This document shows, piece by piece, positions 35,669-48,449 of a stretch of 64,000 bases of DNA. Position numbers and translations under genes: made by a program. The DNA comes from Henckelia pumila (Eukaryota; Streptophyta; Magnoliopsida; Lamiales; Gesneriaceae), in NCBI RefSeq assembly GCF_033568475.1, contig NC_133122.1:74051442-74115441 (forward strand), given 5' to 3'. The notes under the pieces were generated by a model that searched no databases, was not told the origin of the DNA, and saw nothing but the letters and a program-made list of their open reading frames with translations. Position 1 is the stretch's first letter; each line of letters opens with the position of its first letter.

Positions 35669-36509
35669 CTAGTGAGGGGGCACACACGACGGGTGTGTAA
35701 CGTTACATGCGATTCATGTTATCAAAGAAAAAATAGATAAAAAATGAAAATTTGAAGTGTCATTAATTGACTGAAGATCATTTAACCCTATCTCATGTAA
35801 TAAAGAGATATGAAGTGTCATTAATTAATTGATGATCATAGAAATCCACAATTAACCCCTCTTTAGAATTATAACTGATACAAAAATTAGAACAAAAAAA
35901 GTACAGTGAAATGTGAAAGATTTGTTCAATGTGAAATTTGATCAAACAGTTGCCAAACCATTTCGTGGATACAGAGAAAGGATACAAAAGCTTGACGTCC
36001 AGTGTGGAGAAAATTACAGTATCAGAAACAGATTCCAGGATGGAAATTAGCCTTCTCAGCAAACAAACATCAATGATAAAAAAATAAAATCCGAGATGGA
36101 AATTCAGGGGGCAAAAAATACAGCAAAAGATGATGAACAAAAATAATTGGCATCCCGAAAATGAACACAACACAGAGAATTTGAAAATGAGTACATAATA
36201 TAGTGAAAAGAAAAGTAATTCGACCCTGAATGAAAGAGATTTGCGAATGAGGGGAAGGGATAATGAATGAAGAATTACATTTACGAAGTTAAGAGATGTG
36301 AACCGTTTTTGAAGATGAACGTGCATAAAAAAATCAGACGAAGATTATGGGTGATGAAGATAGTGTGTATCCGTATTTGTCCCTTTTACCCAACACAATG
36401 AAAAGACAAGTGTATTTTTTAGGGTAAAAATGTAATATAATAATGGTGTCATCAATGTCAGACCAAAGAAGTTTTTAAAGAGTACGGAAGTATTATAATT
36501 TAGTAGAGA
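35669..36509 (-). mobile_element. Non-autonomous Helitron-like element
   Basis: Read on the minus strand it starts TCTCTACTAAATTATAATAC at 36509 (preceded by A) and ends GCCCCCTCACTAG at 35669 (followed by T). A hairpin CACAC-ccgtc-GTGTG lies about 15 bp before the CTAG end. This satisfies the Helitron rules for TC start, CTRR end, subterminal hairpin and A/T insertion site. The 841 bp contain no Rep/helicase. A 177-codon minus-strand frame inside (36326-35793) is Phe/Leu-rich low-complexity translation and not supported as a gene. Confidence 0.6.
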
Positions 36510-37557
36510 TAAAAATCTTTCTCAATCGCGTAATCTAATTTCTTTTGTTCTACCGATCTCCATTGTCGACACATCTACAATGGAGACACAAGGCAGCTGA
36601 ATTGTGATTCCAAAGAAGTTAATTTTGGATTATAAATCTGCCGATGATTCCCTGTTTTCTGTACAACTCATAAAATCCGTAATTCGCAGGTCAATCTCAA
36701 TTTATTCAAAAAGTTTGCATGGCAGGTTCAGATCTGAACTTTGATTTCTTCTGTAAATCGAAATAAACTAAAATTTATCGACAAAACATTTAGCCAAAAT
36801 AGAACATACTCACGAGATCTTGTCTTCTCCTATTTGTGTTGATTGTTACAAACGGATTTGAAGCCTTGCTAGTAGAAGGATGGTATGGAGGGATTTTCTG
36901 GACCGATTAAATTAATAGGTAATTGGGTTAGATCCGATTAAATAAATGAATAATTGGGTATGGAGATTTCGGATTTAAGGATTGGGGAGGATGTTAATTA
37001 TAATTTATTTTTGTTGAAAGATGGTAGTTGGATGAACATAGAAAGCTATTAGTATAAAGCTATTTTGTAGAATAATAGTGTTGAGATAAATTATATATAA
37101 TATTTTTTATTTTTTATATTATGTTTAGTTTGCTAATTTTTTTTATCTTTCATCTTTCTCTTATTTTTCTTATAAAAATTTGGTGAATAAGTATAGTTTT
37201 ATCTAAATAATAAAATTTGAAAAAATGCAATTGTATGTGGTAATAAGATATTTGGATAGGATATGAGTATCCATCATCCGATTAGTATGGGAATGGGGAT
37301 GAAAGTTGAATATTCGAAAAAGATGAGGATGAGTATTGGGGTAAATATAATAAATGAAAATGAGGACAGAGATATGAAATCCTAACAGACCCCGACCCCG
37401 ACCCATTATCATCCCTACTTGCTCAGATGCAATTGTGCCACAAAGAAACACCAATCTCTCTCTCTTCCTCCCTCCTCGCCATTAAAAAAAAAAATCAACT
37501 TCGATTGTGTGTTTAATTGAGGAAGAGAAAAGAGGTATTAAAGTGAAGTTATTTTCG
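36510..37557. other. Intergenic stretch, no gene recognised
   Basis: No gene, RNA or element end could be supported. It becomes strongly AT-rich towards 37200. Confidence 0.4.
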
Positions 37558-37577
37558 TTAGGGGTGTTCATATTTCG

Positions 37578-39036
37578 TGTCACGCCCCGAGACCGAGACG
37601 TGCCACCGGCGTTGTTTCAAATTCACACAAATTATAAAACAACAAGCCTCGTAGTACAGTATATGCAAACCAGTCTTTTCTCATAAATAAATGCTCCAAA
37701 AATATTGTCTTTACAACTCGATAATCCAAAACTAATAACAATTGCGGAAGCGACTATAAACTTAAATAACAAAATATTAATGTACCAAACTCAAAATAAA
37801 AATAACAAAATAAACTCTTAAAATGTTCTTCTATCACCATCCCCAAAATATATCTTGTTCTCGTTCCTCAACATCATCATCTTCACCATCTGGGAGGGAA
37901 AAAGTACGGGGGTGAGTGTTTTGGGAAACACTCAGCAAGTGGGGGCCGATCGATCATATCAAATATATACATATATATATTTATCTAAAAACTTGTAATA
38001 TATTCCATAACAAAACATTTCTTTCATGTCCCAACAAAGCATAATATCATCATAACAAAATAGACATGATTTACATACTTTGGCCAGACACTGAAATTCA
38101 TCTCATTAATCGTGGCTAACTGATTAGTCTCCTATATGTAATCCCTCTAAAGGGTGAGGTCATGGAACGGTTATTATTACCCATCGCATCAGGGCTATAA
38201 CATAACATGGTTCGTAAATTTCCTTTCAACTCTTAATTTGAGTCATAACAGTGCCAAAACATACTTATAACAAATTCATCAAGAATATCAATTACATAGC
38301 AAAATTCGAAAGAATATTATGAACGATCAAAATTTTAAATCATACACAAGGTTTTAAAACAAAAGCCCACTTACCGTAGATGTGTACAGAAATCATTAAC
38401 CTTGCAAAGCCTGGACCGAAACTTCAATGGAAATTCGGAAGTACTTCTCGAAACACACTAATCTGTGAACCAACCAAAGCAAGCCCTTTTCTTTCTTTAA
38501 TTTATTCCCAATTCACGAAAGTGATCTGACAAACCTTGAGAAATTTTACTCTCTCAAATCCCTAGGCTAACTCAACGTGTAACTAGGGAAAAGTGGTTGG
38601 AAAATCCCTTAGGCCACTTGCAACCAAAAGTTCACTAAACCAACCGAAAGAAAATAAGGAGAAAAGTGGACAGAAATTGACTCTATTGCTTATGCTGCTA
38701 CACGAAAATATGGAGATTAAAAGAGAGAATGAGTGATTTTCCTTAATCTTTGAACCTCTATTTATAGGCACACAATAGGAGTTTGAGATTGACTAGGATA
38801 GTGACTTTCAAAATTTGAATTCAAATCTATCTCCCAAGATTTGACCACACCTAGATCTTGATCACCTATCTTAATAATATTTTATCAAGATACCCAAAAT
38901 TATATTCTATCTCCAACACTATCTCGATGACATAAAATATACTAATATTAATTATCATAAATTAACTATTATCACAAATAAATAATTAAACAATAAAAGA
39001 TCCTAAACGTAATTTAGAAAAATTACGGTTTTCACA
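37578..39036 (-). repeat. Array LTR 1 (element 3' end, outermost left)
   Basis: 1459 bp, TGTCACGCCCC...GGTTTTCACA on the plus strand, preceded by the TSD TTTCG. The promoter TATA box is at 38759-38766 on the minus strand. Confidence 0.95.
38759..38766 (-). promoter_or_regulatory. TATA box of array LTR promoter
   Basis: The minus strand reads TATAAATA, about 270 bp into the LTR counted from its element-sense start at 39036. Equivalent boxes lie in the other five LTRs; LTR 2 reads CATATAAATAG. This is the only good core promoter signal in the LTR. Confidence 0.65.
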
Positions 39037-39098
39037 TTCTCCCCACCTTAAAAGAAGTTTCGTCCTCGAAACTTTGATTAACTTACTAGTAAGGGTCG

Positions 39099-40284
39099 CT
39101 AAGCTAAATGGTTCGATCGGTTACTCAGGTATAAACTCCAACATCTTACGAACCTCTTAGATGTAAACGAATGGGTGACGCCAAAATCGAATGAAACAGA
39201 TAAAGAAACATTGTTGATTAGAATGGTACCTTCCACGACTTTGTTTGCACCGCCTGCTTCTTCTTGAGTAACTGCATAGACACGAGCATTGGATTTATTT
39301 TCATTTGGTTGGCCTTGGGTAGTAGTACTAGTATGTGGTCCTGTCCTTGCCTTCATGGTTTCGGGACATTGAGCAATTCGGTGTCTGAATTTTCCACAGT
39401 TGAAACAGGCACCAGTGTTTCGACGACATTCCCCTTCATGTCGGAGGTTGCAGGTGGGGCATAGCTTGATCTGTGGACAGTTTGGAGCAGCATAAGTTTC
39501 CTTGAAGGATTCATCAGAATTGTTCGAACGCTTGGACACATGTTCGTGTGAAGAAGATTGGCCCGTCAGAGGTCGTTTGTTGTGGAAGTCATTCTCACGA
39601 CGCTTGATGTCCGATTCAGCTCGGATGGCCGCTCCCATCAAATCCGCGAAGTTGGCAGGCTGATAAACTGCTAATGCCGACTGTATAAGACTATTCAACC
39701 CCTTCTTGAAACGATGCAACTTTAGATCATCGTCTCCCATAATTGTTGGGGCATAGGACCCAAGCTCATTAAACTTGGAAGTGTATTCCACCACTGTCAT
39801 GTCTGGTGTTTGCGTAAGATTCTCAAAATCGTTCAGCTTCTGCATTTTAACTTCAGCTGGAAAGTACTGCTTCTGAAATGCGGTACGGAACTGCTGCCAT
39901 GTGATTGCTCCAACAGCTAGCATAGCAGGTGAAACGGCTTCCTACCATTTTCTTTCTTTGTCCTCTAGAAAAGGAATCATCACCTCTACTTTCAGTGCTT
40001 CAGGAATTTCAAGTAAACGAAGTTGGTCCTCCATCTTCTTCATCCAATTTGGTCCCACTTCTGGATCGGCATCTCCTTTGAACATTTCAGTTCGGTTCTT
40101 GCGAAGAGCCTCGTAATGGAATTTGACTCCATTCTGGGCAGGTGGTGGAGGTGGCGGATTGCCATTGCCGTTTCCGTTAATGTTTCCCATCCCTTGTATA
40201 GTTGTTGCCACTATTGCTGCAATAGCCGCAAGGTCTTCTCTACTAAGGTTGATTCTTGGAGGTGGGTTCGAATTATCCCCTTGG

Positions 40285-40316
<32 letters not shown>

Positions 40317-40343
40317 GCGAGTTCTAGGGGGTGCTCCGGCCAT
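39099..40343 (-). pseudogene. Array copy 1 gag-protease stub, one amber codon
   Basis: 415 codons broken by TAG at 39942-39944 (ERKW-stop-EAVSP, where copy 4 has Trp). It opens MAGAPPRTR followed by 11 Asn. The gag core has MFKGDADPEVGPNWMKKMED and YTSKFNELGSYAP, then a CCHC knuckle CFNCGKFRHRIAQC. The protease stub reads SFDFGVTHSF, where an active enzyme has D-T-G, and the frame ends 60 bp before the PPT. Pol is absent. Confidence 0.88.
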
Positions 40344-40576
40344 TTCCTACAATAAAGGAGTTCTAAGAGTTTGTCGAAACATGATACTTTAAGAAGAAAG
40401 GAAATAGCGGAATAAATAAATCAATAAATAATCCAAAGGATAAAAATTATGTTATTGATTCCCAAAATTTCATGAAGGTAAACAAAACAAGTCAAGTCTC
40501 AAAACACCAAGATATCATAACCATGCTGAATAAAAATAGTGCTGAATAAAAGGAATAAGCTAGGTGATAGTCTAAT

Positions 40577-41095
40577 CTATGATTTCTCCATCGCCCGCGG
40601 CTTCATCTTCTGCCGGAACTTCTTCTGGGTCCTCGTTTCCAACAAGGGCTGCATAAGGAGCTGATCAATGTACTCGAGTGCGGCTAAGTTATGCGCCTCA
40701 AGGTTTTGCACAGTGTGTTGCAGCTCTTGCACTTGATTTTTTAAACCTTGGATATGGATTCCCGACTCTTGACGCCTTAGTGCCTCTTTGCGTGCCTCCT
40801 CAAGGAGTATGGCTTGAAGTTCCTTCACGTTAGCTAGTGCAGATGCTAGTTCCTTCTTTGTTTCCTCGTGTTCCTTCTCTTCCTTATTGAGGTAATATGC
40901 AAACCTTTCCACATCGGCTTCAAGGTGGTCCTGATGCTCCTCCATCTCACTCTTGTCAGCCTTTAGCGTCTTCATGTTTTCAATCATTTCCTCTTTCTCG
41001 TATTGCTCCACGTATAGCGAAGACCTCAATGATTTGATAACTTGATCCTTGCTTCGCATAGCGTTTTTGCGAGCCGTAACTTTGGTGCGAGCCAT
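40577..41095 (-). CDS. Array copy 1 leader ORF: coiled-coil protein with H3-tail-like N-terminus, 3' frameshift
   Basis: 172 codons starting MARTKVTARKNAMRSKDQ. After the basic N-terminus the protein is one long heptad-rich helix (SEMEEHQDHLEADVERFAYY, VKELQAILLEEARKEALRRQ, LKNQVQELQHTVQNLEAH), predicted to be coiled coil over about residues 25-145. A one-base deletion (GGCTGCATAAGG for GGCTGCCATAAGG) changes the last 26 residues from the acidic tail seen in copies 2-5. It is the first ATG-started ORF after the PBS. Function is unknown; see copy 3 for the intact form. Confidence 0.75.
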   Translation of the reverse strand: MARTKVTARKNAMRSKDQVIKSLRSSLYVEQYEKEEMIENMKTLKADKSEMEEHQDHLEADVERFAYYLNKEEKEHEETKKELASALANVKELQAILLEEARKEALRRQESGIHIQGLKNQVQELQHTVQNLEAHNLAALEYIDQLLMQPLLETRTQKKFRQKMKPRAMEKS

Positions 41096-41480
41096 TTTCT
41101 AAAATAAATTGAAATGGGTTCAAGTTAAAATTCAAATTGATGAAACTTCAGGCAGAATTGATATTAGGCGAATTTTCCAGAAAAGAAAATTTTGAGATTT
41201 TTCCAAGGATCGAAACTACTGATCACAAGGAGTATGAGACAATAGACAGAATCAAATTTCGAGTTTCCCACGAAAAGTTATAGGCAAAACAAACATTTCA
41301 AAAAATAGCAAAAACACGAATTCGAGGGTTCAAACAAACGAATTAGGGCTAAAAGCGTCACTGGTCATAAAAAGTACGAGTTTGACTCAAAGGTCTGTTC
41401 GGGCCAGGATACGCTAGGCTAAGGTCGAAATTTGACAACGTCAAATTTTTCGGTACGGAATCCCATCTGGATTTATGAAA

Positions 41481-41499
41481 CTGGCGGGCTCTGATACCA
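41481..41499 (-). promoter_or_regulatory. Array copy 1 primer binding site
   Basis: The minus strand reads TGGTATCAGAGCCCGCCAG seven bases after the LTR end GGGCGTGACA, complementary to initiator-Met tRNA. The same site precedes each of LTRs 3-6; next to LTR 6 the first bases are changed (AATGGTATCAGAGC). Confidence 0.9.
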
Positions 41500-41505
41500 C
41501 TAAAA

Positions 41506-42974
41506 TGTCACGCCCCGAGACCGAGACGTGCCACCGACGTTGTTTCAAATTCACACAAATTATAAAACAACAAGTCTCGTAGTACAGTATATGCAAACCA
41601 GTCTTTTCTCTTAAATAAATGCTCCAAAAATATTGTCTTTACAACTCGATAATCCAAAACTAATAACAATTGCGAAAGCGACTATAAACTTAAATAACAA
41701 AATATTAATGTACCAAACTCAAAATAAAAATAACAAAATAATGTTTTAAAATGTTCTTCTATCACCATCCCCAAAACATATCTTGTTCTCGTTCCTCAAC
41801 ATCATCATCTTCACCATCTAGGAGGGAAAAAGTAAGGGGGTGAGTGTTTTGGGAAACACTCAGCAAGTGGGGGCCGATCGATCATATCAAATATATACAT
41901 ATATATATTTATCTCAAAACTTGTAATATATTCCATAACAAAACATTTCTTTCATGTCCCAACAAAGCATAACAAAGCATAATATCATCATAACAAAATA
42001 GACATGATTTACATTCTTTGGCCAGACAATGAAATTCATGTCATTAATCGTGGCTAACTGATCAGTCCCCTATATGTAATCTCTCTAAGGGGTGAGGTCA
42101 TTGAACGGTTATTATTACCCACCGCATCAGGATCATAACATAACATGGTTCAAAAATTTCCTTTCCACTCTTAATTTGAGTCATAACAGTGCCAAAACAT
42201 ACTTATAACAAATTCATCAAGAATATCAATTACATAGCAAAATTCAAAAGAATATCATGAACGATCGAAATTTTAAATCATACATAAGGTTTTAAAACAA
42301 AAGCCCACTTATCGTAGATGTGTACAGAAATCAATAACCTTGCAAAGCCTGGACCGAAACTTCAATGGAAATTCGGAAGTACTTCTCGAAACACACTAAT
42401 CTATGAACCAACCAAAGCAAGCCCTTTTCTTTCTTTAATTTATTTCCAATTCACGAAAGTGATCTGACAAACCTTGAGAAATTTTACTCTCTCAAATCCC
42501 TAGGCTAACTCAACGTGTAACTAGGGAAAAGTGGTTGGAAAATCCCTTAGGCCACTTGCAACCAAAAGTTGACTAAACCAACCAAAAGAAAATAAGGAGA
42601 AAAGTGGACAGAAATTGACTCTATTGCTTAGGCTGCTACACGAAAATATGGAGATTAAAAGAGAGAATGAGTGATTTTCCTTAAGCTTTGAACCTCTATT
42701 TATATGCACACAATATGAGTTTGAGATTGACTAGGATACTGACTTTCAAAATTTGAATTCAAATCTATCTCCCAAGATTTGACCACACCTAGATCTTGAT
42801 CACCTATCTTAATAATATTGTATCAAGATACCCAAAATTATATTCTATCTCCAACACTATCTCGATGACATAAAATATACTAATATTAATTATCATAAAT
42901 TAACTATTATCACAAATAAATAATTAAACAATAAAAGATCCTAAACGTAATTTAGAAAAATTACGGTTTTCACA
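41506..42974 (-). repeat. Array LTR 2
   Basis: 1469 bp. It is 10 bp longer than LTRs 1 and 3 because AACAAAGCAT is doubled near 41960-41980. It shares CACCGACG, ACATTCTTTGG and AAATTCAAAAGAAT with LTR 5, to the exclusion of the others. Confidence 0.95.
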
Positions 42975-43036
42975 TTCTCCCCACCTTAAAAGAAGTTTCG
43001 TCCTCGAAACTTTGATTAACTTACTAGTAAGGGTCT

Positions 43037-44275
43037 CTAAGCTAAATGGTTCGATCGGTTACTCAGGTATAAGCTCCAACATCTTACGAACCTCTTAGAT
43101 GTAAACGAATGGGTGGCGCCAAAATCAAACGAAAGAGATAAAGAAACATTGTTGATTAGAATGGTACCTTCCACGACTTTGTTTGCACCGCCTGCTTCTT
43201 CTTGAGTAACTGCATAGACACGAGAATTGGGTTTATTTTCATTTGGTTGGCCTTGGGTAGTAGTACTAGTATGTGGTCCTGTCCTTGCCTTCATGGTTTC
43301 GGGACATTGAGCAATTCGGTGTCTGAATTTTCCACAGTTGAAACAGGCACCAGTGTTTCGACGACATTCCCCTTCATGTCGGAGGTTGCAGGTGGGGCAT
43401 AGCTTGATCTGTGGACAGTTTGGAGCAGCATAAGTTTCCTTGAAGGATTCATCATAATTGTTCGAACGCTTGGACACATGTTCGTGTGAAGAAGATTGGC
43501 CCGTCAGAGGTTGTTTGTTGTGGAAGTCATTCTCACGACGCTTGATGTCCGATTCAGCTCGGATGGCCGCTCCCATCAAATCCGCGAAGTTGGCAGGCTG
43601 ATAAACTGCTAATGCCGACTGTATACGACTATTCAACCCCTTCTTGAAACGATGCAACTTCAGATCATCGTCTCCCATAATTATTGGGGCATAGGACCCA
43701 AGCTCATTAAACTTGGAAGTGTATTCCACCACTGTCATGTCTGGTGTTTGCGTAAGATTCTCAAAATCGTTCAGCTTCTGCATTTTAATTTCAGCTGGAA
43801 AGTACTGCTTCAGAAATGCGGTACGGAACTGCTGCCATGTGATTGCTCCCACAGCTAGCATAGCAGGTGAAACGGCTTCCTACCATTTCCTTGCTTTGTC
43901 CTCTAGAAAAGGAATCATCACCTCTACTTTCAGTGCTTCAGGAATTTCAAGTAAACGAAGTTGGTCCTCCATCTTCTTCATCCAATTTGGTCCCACTTCT
44001 GGATCGGCATCCCCTTTGAACATTTCAGTTCGGTTCTTGCAAAGAGCCTCGTAATGGAATTTGACTCCATTCTGGGCAGGTGGTGGAGGTGGCGGATTGC
44101 CATTGCCGTTTCCGTTAATGTTTCCCATCCCTTGTATAGTTGTTGCCACTATTGCTGCAATAGCCGCAAGGTCTTCTCTACTAAGGTTGATTCTTGGAGG
44201 TGGGTTCGAATTATCCCCCTGGTTGTTGTTGTTGTTGTTGTTGTTGTTGCAAGTTCTAGGGGGTGTTCCGGCCAT
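43037..44275 (-). pseudogene. Array copy 2 gag-protease stub, one amber codon
   Basis: The frame equals that of copy 1, with TAG at the same place (43880-43882). The Asn run is 9 codons and the N-terminus is MAGTPPRTC. The knuckle CFNCGKFRHRIAQC and stub SFDFGATHSF are kept. Confidence 0.88.
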
Positions 44276-44503
44276 TTCCTACAGTAAAGGAGATCTAAGA
44301 GTTTGTCGAAACATGACACTTTAAGAAGAAAGGAAATAGCGGAATAAATAAATCAATAAATAATCCAAAGGATAAAAATTATGTTATTGATTCCCAAAAT
44401 TTCATGAAGGTAATTAAAACAAGTCAAGTCTCAAAACACCAAGATATCAGAACCATGCTGAATAAAAATAGTGCTGAATAAAAGGAATAAGCTAGGTGAT
44501 AGT

Positions 44504-45028
44504 CTAATCTATGATTTCTCCATCGCCCGCGGCTTCATCTTCTGCCGGAACTTCTTCTGGGTCCTCGTTTCCAACAAGGGCTGCCATAAGGAGCTGATCA
44601 ATGTACTCGAGTGCGGCTAAGTTATGCGCCTCAAGGTTTTGCACAGTGTGTTGCAGCTCTTGCACTTGATTTTTTAAACCTTGGATACGGATTCCCGACT
44701 CTTGATGCCTTAGTGCCTCTTTGCGTGCCTCCTCAAGGAGTATGGCTTGAAGTTCCTTCACGTTAGCTACTGCAGATGCTAGTTCCTTCTTTGTTTCCTC
44801 GTGTTCCTTCTCTTCCTTATTGAGGTAATATGCAAACCTTTCCACATCGGCTTCAAAGTGGTCCTGATGCTCCTCCATCTCACTCTTGTCAGCCTTTAGC
44901 GTCTTCATGTTTTCAATCATTTCCTCTTTCTCGTATTGTTCCACGTATAGCAAAGACCTCAATGATTTGATAACTTGATCCTTGCTTCGCACAGCGTTTT
45001 TGTGAGCCGTAACTTTGGTGCGAGCCAT
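44504..45028 (-). CDS. Array copy 2 leader ORF: coiled-coil protein
   Basis: 174 codons, intact. The N-terminus reads MARTKVTAHKNAVRSKDQ, so the residue equivalent to H3 Arg8 is His here. The coiled coil is as in copy 3, and the acidic tail GNEDPEEVPAEDEAAGDGEI ends in ID. Leader position and Kozak-like AAAGATGGC suggest it is the first protein made from the element RNA. Confidence 0.8.
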   Translation of the reverse strand: MARTKVTAHKNAVRSKDQVIKSLRSLLYVEQYEKEEMIENMKTLKADKSEMEEHQDHFEADVERFAYYLNKEEKEHEETKKELASAVANVKELQAILLEEARKEALRHQESGIRIQGLKNQVQELQHTVQNLEAHNLAALEYIDQLLMAALVGNEDPEEVPAEDEAAGDGEIID

Positions 45029-45452
45029 CTTTCTAAAATAAATAGGAATGGGTTCAAGTTAAAATTCAAATTGATGAAACTTCAGGCAGAATTGATATAG
45101 AACAAGATTTTTAGGCGAATTTTCCAGAAAAGAAAATTTTGAGATTTTTCCAAGGAACGAAACTACTAATCACAAGGAGTATGAGACAATCGACAGAATC
45201 AAATTTCGAGTTTCCCACGAAAAGTTATAGGCAAAACAAACATTTCCAAAAATAGCAAAAACACGAATTCGAGGGTTCAAACAAACGAATTAGGGCTAAA
45301 AGCGTCACTGGTCATACAAAGTACGAGTTTGACTCAAAGGTCTGTTCGGGCCAGGATACGCTAGGCTAAGGTCGAAATTCGACAACGTCAAATTTTTCGG
45401 TACCGAATCCCATTTGGATTTATGAACCTGGCGGGCTCTGATACCACTAAAA

Positions 45453-46911
45453 TATCACGCCCCGAGACCGAGACGTGCCACCGGCGTTGTTTCAAATTCA
45501 CACAAATTATAAAATAACAAGTCTCGTAGTACAGTATATGCAAACCAGTCTTTTCTCATAAATAAATGCTCCAAAAATATTGCATTTACAACTCGATAAT
45601 CCAAAACTAATAACAATTGCGGAAGCGACTATAAACTTAAATAACAAAATATTAATGTACCAAACTCAAAATAAAAATAACAAAATAAACTCTTAAAATG
45701 TTCTTCTATCACAATCCCCAAAACATATCTTGTTCTCGTTCCTCAACATCATCATCTTCACCATCTGGGAGGGAAAAATTAATGGGGTGAGTGTTTTGGG
45801 AAACACTCAGCAAGTGGGGGCCGATCGATCATATCAAATTTATACATATATATATTTATCTCAAAACTTGTAATATATTCCATAACAAAACATTTCTTTC
45901 ATGTCCCTACAAAGCATAATATCATCATAACAAAATAGACATGATTTACATACTTTGGCCAGACACTGAAATTCATCTCATTAATCGTGGCTAACTGATC
46001 AGTCCCCTATATGTAATCACTCTAAGGGGTGAGGTCATGGAACGGTTATTATTACCCATCGCATCAGGGCTATAACATAACATGGTTCGTAAATTTCCTT
46101 TTCACTTTTAATTTGAGTCATAACAGTGCCAAAACATACTTATAACAAATTCATCAAGAATATCAATTACATAGCAAAATTCGAAAGGATATCATGAACG
46201 ATCAAAATTTTAAATTATACATAAGGTTTTAAAACAAAAGCCCACTTACCGTAGATGTGTACAGAAATCAATAACCTTGCAAAGCCTGGACCGAAACTTC
46301 AATGGAAATTCGGAAGTACTTCTCGAAACACACTAATCTGTGAACCAACCAAAGCAAGCCCTTTTCTTTCTTTAATTTATTCCCAATTCACGAAAGTGAT
46401 CTGACAAACCTTGAGAAATTTTACTCTCTCAAATCCCTAGGCTAACTCAACGTGTTACTAGGGAAAAGTGGTTGGAAAATCCCTTAGGCCACTTGCAACC
46501 AAAAGTTCACTAAACCAACCGAAAGAAAATAAGGAGAAAAGTGGACAGAAATTGACTCTATTGCTTAGGCTGCTACACGAAAATATGGAGATTAAAAGAG
46601 AGAATGAGTGATTTTCCTTAAGCTTTGAACCTCTATTTATAGGCACACAATAGGAGTTTGAGATTGACTAAGATAGTGACTTTCAAAATTTGAATTCAAA
46701 TCTATCTCCCAAGATTTGACCACACCTAGATCTTGATCACCTATCTTAATAATATTTTATCAAGATACCCAAAATTATATTCTATCTCCAACACTATCTC
46801 GATGATATAAAATATACTAATATTAATTATCATAAATTAACTATTATCACAAATAAATAATTAAACAATAAAAGATCCTAAACGTAATTTAGAAAAATTA
46901 CGGTTTTCACA
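45453..46911 (-). repeat. Array LTR 3 (mutated terminal dinucleotide)
   Basis: 1459 bp. Its plus-strand start is TATCACGCCCC where the other five have TGTCACGCCCC, so the element-sense 3' terminal CA has become TA. Confidence 0.95.
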
Positions 46912-46973
46912 TTCTCCCCACCTTAAAAGAAGTTTCGTCCTCGAAACTTTGATTAACTTACTAGTAAGGGTCG

Positions 46974-48159
46974 CTAAGCTAAATGGTTCGATCGGTTACT
47001 CAGGTATAAGCTCCAACATCTTACGAACCTCTTAGATGTAAACGAATGGGTGGCGCCAAAATCGAACGAAACAGATAAAGAAACATTGTTGATTAGAATG
47101 GTACCTTCCACGACTTTGTTTGCACCGCCTGCTTCTTCTTGAGTAACTGCATAGACACGAGCATTGGGTTTATTTTCATTTGGTTGGCCTTGGGTAGTAG
47201 TACTAGTATGTGGTCCTGTCCTTGAATTCATTGTTTCGGGACATTGAGCAATTCGGTGTCCGAATTTTCCACAGTTGAAACAGGCACCAGTGTTTCGACG
47301 ACATTCCCCTTCATGTCGGAGGTTGCAGGTGGGGCATAGCTTGATCTGTGGACAGTTTGGAGCAGCATAAGTTTCCTTGAAGGATTCATCAGAATTGTTC
47401 GAACGCTTGGACACATGTTCGTGTGAAGAAGATTGGCCCGTCAGAGGTCGTTTGTTGTGGAAGTCATTCTCACGACGCTTGATGTCCGATTCAGCTCGGA
47501 TGGCCGCTCCCATCAAATCCGTGAAGTTGGCAGGCTGATAAACTGCTAATGCCGACTGTATACGACTATTCAACCCCTTCTTGAAATGATGCAACTTCAG
47601 ATCATCGTCTCCCATAATTGTTGGGGCATAGGACCCAAGCTCATTAAACTTGGAAGTGTATTCCACCACTGTCATGTCTGGTGTTTGCGTAAGATTCTCA
47701 AAATTGTTCAGCTTCTGCATTTTAACTTCAGCTGGAAAGTACTGCTTCAGAAATGCGGTACGGAACTGCTGCCATGTGATTGCTCCCACAGCTAGCATAG
47801 CAGGTGAAACGGATTCCTACCATTTCCTTGCTTTGTCCTCTAGAAAAGGAATCATCACCTCTACTTTCTGTGCTTCAGGAATTTCAAGTAAACGAAGTTG
47901 GTCCTCCATCTTCTTCATCCAATTTGGTCCCACTTCTGGATCGGCATCCCCTTTGAACATTTTAGTTCGGTTCTTGCGAAGAGCCTCGTAATGGAATTTG
48001 ACTCCATTCTGGGCAGGTGGTGGAGGTGGCGGATTGCCATTGCCGTTTCCGTTAATGTTTCCCATCCCTTGTGTAGTTGTTGCCACTATTGCTGCAATAG
48101 CCGCAAGGTCTTCTCTACTAAGGTTGATTCTTGGAGGTGGGTTCGAATTATCCCTCTGG

Positions 48160-48194
<35 letters not shown>

Positions 48195-48221
48195 GCGAGT
48201 TCTAGGGGGTGATCCGGCCAT
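46974..48221 (-). pseudogene. Array copy 3 gag-protease stub, one amber codon
   Basis: TAG at 47817-47819 at the same codon as in copies 1 and 2. The Asn run is 12 codons. The knuckle is CFNCGKFGHRIAQC and the stub SFDFGATHSF. Otherwise the frame is open from MAGSPPRTR to its end at 46974. Confidence 0.88.
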
Positions 48222-48449
48222 TTCCTATAGTAAAGGAGTTCTAAGAGTTTGTCGAAACATGACACTTTAAGAAGAAAGGAAATAGCGGAATAAATAAATC
48301 AATAAATAATCCAAAGGATAAAAATTATGTTATTGATTCCCAAAATTTCATGAATGTAAACAAAACAAGTCAAGTCTTAAAACACCAAGATATCATAACC
48401 ATGCTGAATAAAAATAGTGCTGAATAAAAGGAATAAGCTAGGTGATAGT

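Noticed and set aside
35793..36326. 177-codon minus-strand frame
   Set aside because: Phe/Leu/Ser-rich low-complexity translation inside a Helitron-like element, without any recognisable domain.
38583..38771. A 62-codon minus-strand frame (MPINRGSK...) present in all six array LTRs
   Set aside because: Its ATG overlaps the TATA box, so it lies upstream of the expected transcript start. Conservation only reflects the near-identity of the LTRs.
40123..40392. Plus-strand frames rich in Val or Leu runs across the array gag starts
   Set aside because: They are antisense readings of the poly-Asn triplet run and proline codons of gag.
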